The position numbers and the translations under genes were made by a program. Below, one piece after another: positions 15,104-19,669 of a DNA stretch of 19,669 bases (position 1 is its first letter; each line of letters starts with the position of its first letter). The notes below the pieces were generated by a model. That model saw nothing but the letters and a program-made list of their open reading frames with translations, searched no databases and was not told where the DNA came from. Source of the stretch: Flemingiibacterium sp045632605. Its GTDB lineage: Bacteria > Bacillota > Clostridia > Oscillospirales > CAG-272. The stretch spans positions 1-19,669 of the forward strand of contig JAZQXA010000127.1 in NCBI GenBank assembly GCA_045632605.1, written 5' to 3'.

Positions 15104-15715
15104 TTATTCAATGTTCATATTAAGGTCTATATATGTGTCATTTCGAAAGACGGTAATTTTTGCCACGGTATCCTCGCTGTGTGAGGATAGAAATGAATCT
15201 ATATTTTCAATTTCCGCTGCGGCGGCATCGTTTATAGCCACGATAATATCGCCGTTGAGCAGACCTGCTTTATGTGCAGCTGAATTTTCGCAAACATCAT
15301 GCACCATAATTCCGGTTGGTATACGGTAGCGCTGTGAAACTTCGGGGCTCACAGTTTCCGCAGTAACGGAATTTTTCATGAACTCGAATTTTGAAACAGA
15401 TGCCGGTTCATTTATAGGCTGCAAAGTACTTTCTTTATGAGCAGCTTTAATTTTTGGATTGTCAGGATAATACAGAGAAGCGTTTTCGTGAACTACCCGA
15501 TAAACTGATACAGTGCAAATTACTGCAAAAAGACCCAAAAATACAGCGATGCAGATAATGAAAATGAATTTACCGGCCATACGCTTAATGCGATTCTTTT
15601 TACCGTCACGGCACAACTCTTCATACGAAAAACGCTGCGTGAAACCGCCGTAACAAGCTTCGTTTTCGTTATTATCTTCAGTTTTTTTTCGGATATCGTT
15701 AATATTGCCGAACAT
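15104..15715 (-). CDS. Membrane-anchored single PDZ-domain protein (HtrA-like, no protease)
   Basis: This 203-residue protein has a charged cytoplasmic N-terminus (1-48), one transmembrane helix (about 49-72: KFIFIICIAVFLGLFAVIC), a short linker, and a C-terminal PDZ domain (about 109-203) predicted outside the cell. The PDZ part resembles HtrA/DegP PDZ domains: RYRIPTGIMV (130-138) forms the peptide-binding carboxylate loop, and ENSAAHKAGLLNGDIIVAIND is the classic following stretch. The trypsin-like domain that normally lies between helix and PDZ is absent, so it is not a protease. It may bind C-termini of exported proteins as an adaptor or chaperone. The ATG is preceded by a GGGGG-rich weak ribosome binding site. 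It is a single gene with its own promoter. A degenerate HtrA gene is an alternative, but I see no trace of the serine protease region nearby. Confidence 0.8.
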   Translation of the reverse strand: MFGNINDIRKKTEDNNENEACYGGFTQRFSYEELCRDGKKNRIKRMAGKFIFIICIAVFLGLFAVICTVSVYRVVHENASLYYPDNPKIKAAHKESTLQPINEPASVSKFEFMKNSVTAETVSPEVSQRYRIPTGIMVHDVCENSAAHKAGLLNGDIIVAINDAAAAEIENIDSFLSSHSEDTVAKITVFRNDTYIDLNMNIE

Positions 15716-15806
15716 AAAACCCCCGAGTTAATTAGAAATTTTCTGCTCTGCGACGGTGCTGAATATCCATGATGCTTTGCGAGAGATAAGTTGCTTCTTT
15801 AGCATT

Positions 15807-15815
15807 ATTATATCA
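15807..15815 (-). promoter_or_regulatory. Extended -10 promoter of the PDZ gene
   Basis: On the minus strand TGATATAAT gives an exact -10 box (15812-15807) with a TGn extension. The -35 region is poor. It lies 91 bases upstream of the PDZ start codon. The remaining 15716-15806 leader shows no structure I recognise. Confidence 0.6.
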
Positions 15816-15911
15816 GACAAATGTTAAGAAAGTTCGACCTTTTTATGCACAACAGTGAATTGTTTATAAAGTTTTGGCTGGTGTAATGTTAAAAAATTAT
15901 TTTGAAAATAT

Positions 15912-15943
15912 AAAAAAATACTCCGCAATGAGCGGAGTATTTT
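15912..15943 (-). terminator. Rho-independent terminator after the NhaC-type gene
   Basis: On the minus strand AATACTCCGC (15941-15932) pairs with GCGGAGTATT (15926-15917) around a 5-base loop, then a run of seven T follows. Two further A-T pairs can extend the stem. It lies about 15 bases beyond the stop codon of the antiporter. Confidence 0.92.
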
Positions 15944-15958
15944 GAATTGAATTAATAT

Positions 15959-17800
15959 TTACGCTTTTTTCGCGCCTTTAACCTTGAAGAAGAGAACCAG
16001 ACCCACAGTGGCAACTGCCGCAACTGCAAGACCGATCCAACCGTTCTGAGTCAGACCGCCGACGATGTATGCAACGAACGAGCAAAGAGCAATCGAAATT
16101 GCATACGGAAGCTGAGTCGAAACGTGGTTAACGTGGTCACACTGTGCACCGGCAGAGGACATAATCGTTGTATCCGAGATAGGCGAACAGTGGTCACCGC
16201 AGACTGCACCTGCGAGGCAGGCAGACATACCGATGAAATAAAGTACGCTTGTGGGATCAAATATTTCTGCAACGATCGGGATGAGGATGCCGAATGTACC
16301 CCACGATGTACCGGTTGCGAATGCAAGCAGGCAGGCAACGATAAATACAACAGCGGGAAGGAAGAGCGAGAGCGCTTCAGCGGAATTTCTCATCAGATTG
16401 TCGATGTAAACATCAGCACCGAGAAGACCGGTCATATTCTTAAGCGATGTTGCGAATGTGAGAATGGTGATTGCCGGTACCATCGCCTTGAAGCCCTTCG
16501 GGATGCAAGCCATTGCATCTTTAAAGGAAACAACACGGCGACAAGCAAGATAGATGATTGTAATAACGAGTGCAATAAGAGCGCCCCAAGGCAAACCAAC
16601 TGTTGCGTCTGTACCTGCGAAAGCATCAATAAACGGTGTTCCGGAAAGTATACCGCCGACATAAACAAGTGCAAATACGCAAATTGCAACAAGTATTACA
16701 ACAGGAATAATGATGTCAATAACTTTGCCTTTTTCGTTAACTTCAAGTTCTTCATCAGCCTTGTTGGTTGAAACGCCGGTTGTAAAGAGATCACCCTTTT
16801 CGAGTGCATTCTTTTCATGCTTTGCCATAGGACCAAAGTCAACCTTGAGTACGATGATAAGCACAACAAAGAGAAGAGTCATAAGCGAATAGTAGTTGAA
16901 CGGAATCGCACGAACGAACATTTCAAGACCGCCGTACTGTGTACCCTCGGCATATTCCGAAACTGCCGCTGCCCAAGAGGAGATAGGTGCTATCATACAG
17001 ATTGGAGCTGCGGTTGCATCGATGATAAATGCGAGCTTTGCACGGGAAATCTTATGGCTGTCTGTCACCGGAAGCATAACTGAGCCAACGGTAAGGCAGT
17101 TGAAGTAGTCGTCGATGAAGATAAGCACACCGAGAATGAATGTTGCAAGCTGTGCGCCGATTCTTGTTTTGATATGTGTCTGCGCCCATTTACCGAAAGC
17201 TGCTGCGGCACCGGTTTTATTGATGAGTGCTACCATTATTCCGAGGATTACAAGGAAGATAAAGATTCCGGCTGTATCAGAAACTGCGGAAATAAAGCCG
17301 TCATTAATGAGGGTATCCATTGTTCCGAGAGGACTGAAGTTTGTTGCGAGCAGACCGCCTGCGAGAATACCGATGAAGAGGGAAGAATATACCTCTTTAG
17401 TGATAAGGGCAAGCGCGATTGCGATTACCGGAGGAAGAAGTGCCCAAAGAGTGGCATAGAACTTATTTGCAGGTTCTTCTTCTGCTTCTTCAGAAACTGC
17501 CTCGTCTGTAGCGGCGGTGTCCTCTGCGACTGCACCGTCGGTGAGGATTTCTGCCGATTCTTCAATTGTTTCGGCAGATTTGTCTGCAGCATCTGGAGCC
17601 GGAGCTATCAGGAGGACATTATCAACCGCTCCGTCTTCGGGTTCTGCAGCATCGGCCGCGTCTGAATTTGTTTCGGCATAAAGAACGGCATCGCCGGCGA
17701 CGTCTTCACCTTCGGCAAAAATACCGAGTGAGAACACGGACACCACAAGCATGAGTGCCATTGCGATTAAGAGAAAACGCTTGGTGAATGAAGTTTGCAT
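15959..17800 (-). CDS. NhaC-family antiporter with signal peptide and acidic N-terminal segment
   Basis: With the chosen start the protein has 613 residues. The C-terminal ~500 residues form about a dozen membrane helices of the NhaC family (Na+/H+ antiporters and related organic-acid or amino-acid exchangers). Family signatures include IDDYFNCLTVGSVM, FATGTSWGTFGILIP and GDHCSPISDTTIMSSAGAQCDHVNHVSTQLPYA. Before them lie a signal-peptide-like segment (MQTSFTKRF, hydrophobic core, then IFAEGED) and about 80 residues rich in Asp, Glu and Ala. The ATG at 17800 has an AAAGGAG site; an in-frame ATG at 17860 lies in the -35 box of the promoter and cannot be used. The gene is single, with its own promoter and terminator. 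It may exchange sodium for protons or export an organic acid; the ion and substrate are not decidable from sequence. Confidence 0.92.
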   Translation of the reverse strand: MQTSFTKRFLLIAMALMLVVSVFSLGIFAEGEDVAGDAVLYAETNSDAADAAEPEDGAVDNVLLIAPAPDAADKSAETIEESAEILTDGAVAEDTAATDEAVSEEAEEEPANKFYATLWALLPPVIAIALALITKEVYSSLFIGILAGGLLATNFSPLGTMDTLINDGFISAVSDTAGIFIFLVILGIMVALINKTGAAAAFGKWAQTHIKTRIGAQLATFILGVLIFIDDYFNCLTVGSVMLPVTDSHKISRAKLAFIIDATAAPICMIAPISSWAAAVSEYAEGTQYGGLEMFVRAIPFNYYSLMTLLFVVLIIVLKVDFGPMAKHEKNALEKGDLFTTGVSTNKADEELEVNEKGKVIDIIIPVVILVAICVFALVYVGGILSGTPFIDAFAGTDATVGLPWGALIALVITIIYLACRRVVSFKDAMACIPKGFKAMVPAITILTFATSLKNMTGLLGADVYIDNLMRNSAEALSLFLPAVVFIVACLLAFATGTSWGTFGILIPIVAEIFDPTSVLYFIGMSACLAGAVCGDHCSPISDTTIMSSAGAQCDHVNHVSTQLPYAISIALCSFVAYIVGGLTQNGWIGLAVAAVATVGLVLFFKVKGAKKA

Positions 17801-17831
17801 GGTTTTATTCTCCTTTATTTTAATTGAATAA

Positions 17832-17860
17832 AGTATATCACATTTATCACTTTGTGTCAA
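17832..17860 (-). promoter_or_regulatory. Sigma-A promoter of the NhaC-type gene
   Basis: On the minus strand TTGACA (17860-17855) and TATACT (17837-17832) are 17 bases apart, with TGA directly before the -10 box. The start codon is 31 bases beyond the -10 box. This promoter also fixes the start codon choice for the antiporter. Confidence 0.88.
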
Positions 17861-17921
17861 TATATTTCGACAAAAAAGTTCATATTTTACGTTATTGTGA
17901 GGGGAAAGCGTTATTAATTAC

Positions 17922-17951
17922 TTGCGGAAAAGATATTTTTATATGTAAAAT
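17922..17951 (+). promoter_or_regulatory. Possible promoter of the SPFH gene pair
   Basis: TTGCGG (17922-17927) and TAAAAT (17946-17951) are separated by 18 bases. The match is moderate; a TATATA-rich stretch near 17988-17993 is an alternative -10. If correct, the leader is about 90 bases long and contains the palindromes listed separately. Confidence 0.35.
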
Positions 17952-17970
17952 AAATCTGTAACACCATATT

Positions 17971-18024
17971 CATAAATTTATGGTAGCATATATACAGTCT
18001 TATGACTGTGCGTAAAATGACGCA
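17971..18024 (+). repeat. Cluster of small palindromes upstream of the SPFH genes
   Basis: Three adjacent inverted repeats occur: CATAAATTTATG (17971-17982, perfect, no loop), ACAGTC-TTAT-GACTGT (17994-18009) and TGCGT-AAAATG-ACGCA (18009-18024). The last two touch and would form neighbouring or competing hairpins just before the ribosome binding site. They may be operator sites or leader structure for the SPFH pair; no T-run follows, so they are not a terminator. Confidence 0.5.
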
Positions 18025-18045
18025 TCAGATTTTAAGGAGGATAAT

Positions 18046-19041
18046 ATGGACAGCTTCAAGAAAAAGGGCGAGACGTTTTATACCGAAGTCAAAAAAACGC
18101 CTAAAACGCCCAAAAACATCAAAAAAATTGCTATCGTTCTGATTGTTGCGTTGCTGGCGATTTCCGCCGCATCGACTTGCTGGTATACTGTTGACGAAAA
18201 GCAGCAGGCGGTCGTTACAACATTCGGAAAGGTTTCATCGGTCACCGGTGCAGGTATGCATTTCAAGCTCCCGTTCGGCATTCAGAACGCCGAAAAGGTT
18301 GATGTTAATGTATATCAGAAAATCGAACTCGGTTACCGCAGTACACCCTCATCGAGTGTCGGTTACGATATCATCGAAAAAGAATCAAAGATGATTACCG
18401 GTGACTATAACATCGTTAACGTTGATTTCTTCATTGAATATAAAATATCCGACCCGGTAAAATATCTTTACAGCTCTATTGCTCCCGAAACTATACTTAA
18501 AAATCTTATCCAGTCGCAGATTCGTGCGGTTGTCGGCAGTGCAACCGTTGACCAGGTGCTGACTGACGGTAAGACTGATATTCAGATGAGAGTCAAGGAG
18601 CTTGTTACAGAAATACTCGAAGATTATGATATCGGTCTTATTCTGACGGATATAAAGATTCAGGATTCCGAGCCGCCCACAGAATCGGTAATCGAAGCCT
18701 TCAAAGCAGTTGAAACGGCAAAGCAGGGCGCAGAAACCGCAATTAATCAGGCAAAGGCGTACAGCAACCAGAAATTGCCCCAGGCTCAGGCAGAGGCTGA
18801 CCAGCTTACGCAGAATGCGGAATATCTCAAGCAGAAGCGTATTAACGAAGCTGTAAAGCAGGTGGCGCTTTTTGAAGCGATGTATGATGAATATTCAAAG
18901 AATCCGGAAATCACACGCATTCGTATGTATTATGAGATGATTGAAGAAGCACTTCCCGGAGTTACGCTTTATGTTGACGTTTCAGACGGCTCGACCGAAA
19001 AGCTCCTGCCGCTTGACGACTTCACTTCAAACGCTAAATAA
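18046..19041 (+). CDS. HflK-like SPFH-domain membrane protein
   Basis: This 331-residue protein has a short basic cytoplasmic N-terminus with Lys-Thr-Pro-Lys repeats, one transmembrane helix (about 28-46), then an SPFH/band-7 domain starting at VDEKQQAVVTTFGKV and including GMHFKLPF, and a long charged helical region (about 225-285, rich in Gln, Ala and Glu) likely to form a coiled coil. SPFH proteins build large ring or cage assemblies on the membrane; in E. coli HflK with HflC encloses and restrains the FtsH protease. The order here, with a second SPFH gene 14 bases downstream, matches HflK then HflC. The start has a perfect AAGGAGG site. No ftsH lies in the window. A flotillin-like or other band-7 role cannot be excluded. 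Confidence 0.88.
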   Translation: MDSFKKKGETFYTEVKKTPKTPKNIKKIAIVLIVALLAISAASTCWYTVDEKQQAVVTTFGKVSSVTGAGMHFKLPFGIQNAEKVDVNVYQKIELGYRSTPSSSVGYDIIEKESKMITGDYNIVNVDFFIEYKISDPVKYLYSSIAPETILKNLIQSQIRAVVGSATVDQVLTDGKTDIQMRVKELVTEILEDYDIGLILTDIKIQDSEPPTESVIEAFKAVETAKQGAETAINQAKAYSNQKLPQAQAEADQLTQNAEYLKQKRINEAVKQVALFEAMYDEYSKNPEITRIRMYYEMIEEALPGVTLYVDVSDGSTEKLLPLDDFTSNAK

Positions 19042-19055
19042 GAAAGGAGAACGAC

Positions 19056-19669
19056 ATGAAAAAAGGTCTTATTATAACTGCGATTATACTGCTTGTGTTG
19101 ATAGTTGTAGGTTTGAATTCTGTTTATACCGTGGCTGAAAACGAATATGTTTGTCTCATGCGTTTTTCCGAAATTGTGGATATCACGGATGAAGCCGGAC
19201 TTCACTTTAAAATTCCGTTTATCGATACCTTAAGCAAATTCCCGGATACAACTCTGATATACGATATTCCCCCGTCAGAGGTGCTGACGAGCGATAAAAA
19301 GAATATGACTGTTGACAGCTACATAATCTGGGAAATTTCCGACCCTCGTACCTTCTACCGTACACTCGGAACAACAGCTGAGGCTGAAGCACGTATTAAT
19401 GCGGTTACATACACTGCACTTAAAAATCTCATGGGTACGCTCATGCAGGATGATATCATCAACACCGAGGATGCTTCCGGCAGAAACGATATTTACGCAG
19501 GTATTACCAGCGAGGTTGCAGAGATTTGCAACACATACGGTATAAACGTAATTGACGTTCGAATCAAGCGTTTTGACCTTGCACAGAGTAACGAGGAAGC
19601 GGTTTATGCCCGTATGATTTCCGACCGTAATCAGATTGCCGAAAAGTATACCGCAGACGGTAATTACGA
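19056..19669 (+). CDS. HflC-like SPFH-domain membrane protein (3' end cut by window edge)
   Basis: From ATG at 19056 there are 204 codons without a stop to the right edge, so the C-terminus is missing. A GAAAGGAGA ribosome binding site precedes it, 14 bases after the HflK-like stop. The N-terminus is Met-Lys-Lys-Gly followed by a hydrophobic helix (about 5-22: IITAIILLVLIVVGLNSVY) and then the band-7 fold: VAENEYVCLMRFSEI, AGLHFKIPFID, the YIIWEISDPRTFYRTL segment and INVIDVRIKRFDL, which match HflC well. HflC pairs with HflK in a membrane-bound complex that modulates FtsH. Close spacing and shared fold indicate the two are co-expressed and assemble together. Confidence 0.9.
   Translation, partial: MKKGLIITAIILLVLIVVGLNSVYTVAENEYVCLMRFSEIVDITDEAGLHFKIPFIDTLSKFPDTTLIYDIPPSEVLTSDKKNMTVDSYIIWEISDPRTFYRTLGTTAEAEARINAVTYTALKNLMGTLMQDDIINTEDASGRNDIYAGITSEVAEICNTYGINVIDVRIKRFDLAQSNEEAVYARMISDRNQIAEKYTADGNY

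Noticed and set aside
16124..16771. Plus-strand open frame of 215 codons inside the NhaC-type gene
   Set aside because: It is the antisense of a conserved membrane transporter; its composition is rich in Cys, Asn, Arg and Lys as expected for the reverse strand.
17801..17860. Upstream ATG at 17860 adding 20 residues to the NhaC-type protein
   Set aside because: This ATG overlaps the -35 box of the gene's own consensus promoter, and the added residues would hide a clear signal peptide.

Overview
The window looks like chromosomal DNA from an anaerobic, low-to-medium GC Gram-positive bacterium, most likely a gut-associated Clostridia member (Bacillota). This rests on strong AAGGAG-type ribosome binding sites, consensus sigma-A promoters with 17-base spacing, U-tailed hairpin terminators, a ferredoxin-linked oxo-acid oxidoreductase, an NhaC-family antiporter, and sequence resemblance of the sugar dehydrogenases to those of fermenters. 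The genus call is inference. There is no tRNA, rRNA, transposon, phage gene or CRISPR array, and no gap between genes exceeds 300 bases.

Left, minus strand (1-3389, promoter near 3434-3462): a sugar-phosphate operon read leftwards. It encodes a SorE-like (L-sorbose-1-phosphate reductase type) medium-chain dehydrogenase, an SrlD-like (sorbitol-6-phosphate 2-dehydrogenase type) short-chain dehydrogenase with an unusual N-terminal extension of about 90 residues, and a PHP-domain metal-dependent hydrolase cut by the window edge. SorE and SrlD activities together would convert a ketose-1-phosphate through a hexitol-6-phosphate to fructose-6-phosphate. A perfect 19-base palindrome covers the -35 box.

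3577-7257, plus strand: a housekeeping operon of ligA (NAD-dependent DNA ligase), cdd (cytidine deaminase, overlapping ligA by 11 bases) and obg (ribosome-assembly GTPase), closed by a strong terminator.

7412-9460, plus strand: a stand-alone cytoplasmic six-hairpin glycosidase-like gene with a near-perfect promoter and a LacI-type imperfect palindrome in its leader.

9632-15040, plus strand: a five-gene operon, paaK1-iorA-iorB-paaK2-ACT, with one consensus promoter and one bidirectional terminator. IorAB oxidatively decarboxylates arylpyruvates (from Phe, Tyr, Trp) to arylacetyl-CoA, reducing ferredoxin. Two different PaaK-type arylacetate:CoA ligases flank it, and a tandem-ACT protein probably senses aromatic amino acids. 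This is the metabolically most interesting part: the likely products are phenylacetate, 4-hydroxyphenylacetate and indoleacetate.

15104-17800, minus strand: a membrane-anchored lone PDZ-domain protein resembling HtrA without its protease, and an NhaC-type antiporter preceded by a signal peptide and a very acidic extracytoplasmic segment.

18046-19669, plus strand: an HflK/HflC-like pair of SPFH membrane proteins, the second cut by the right edge. The promoter region before it holds several small palindromes. I see no clearly new defence or mobile system. The better leads are the duplicated ligase around IorAB, the extended SrlD-like enzyme, the protease-less PDZ protein and the acidic antiporter.
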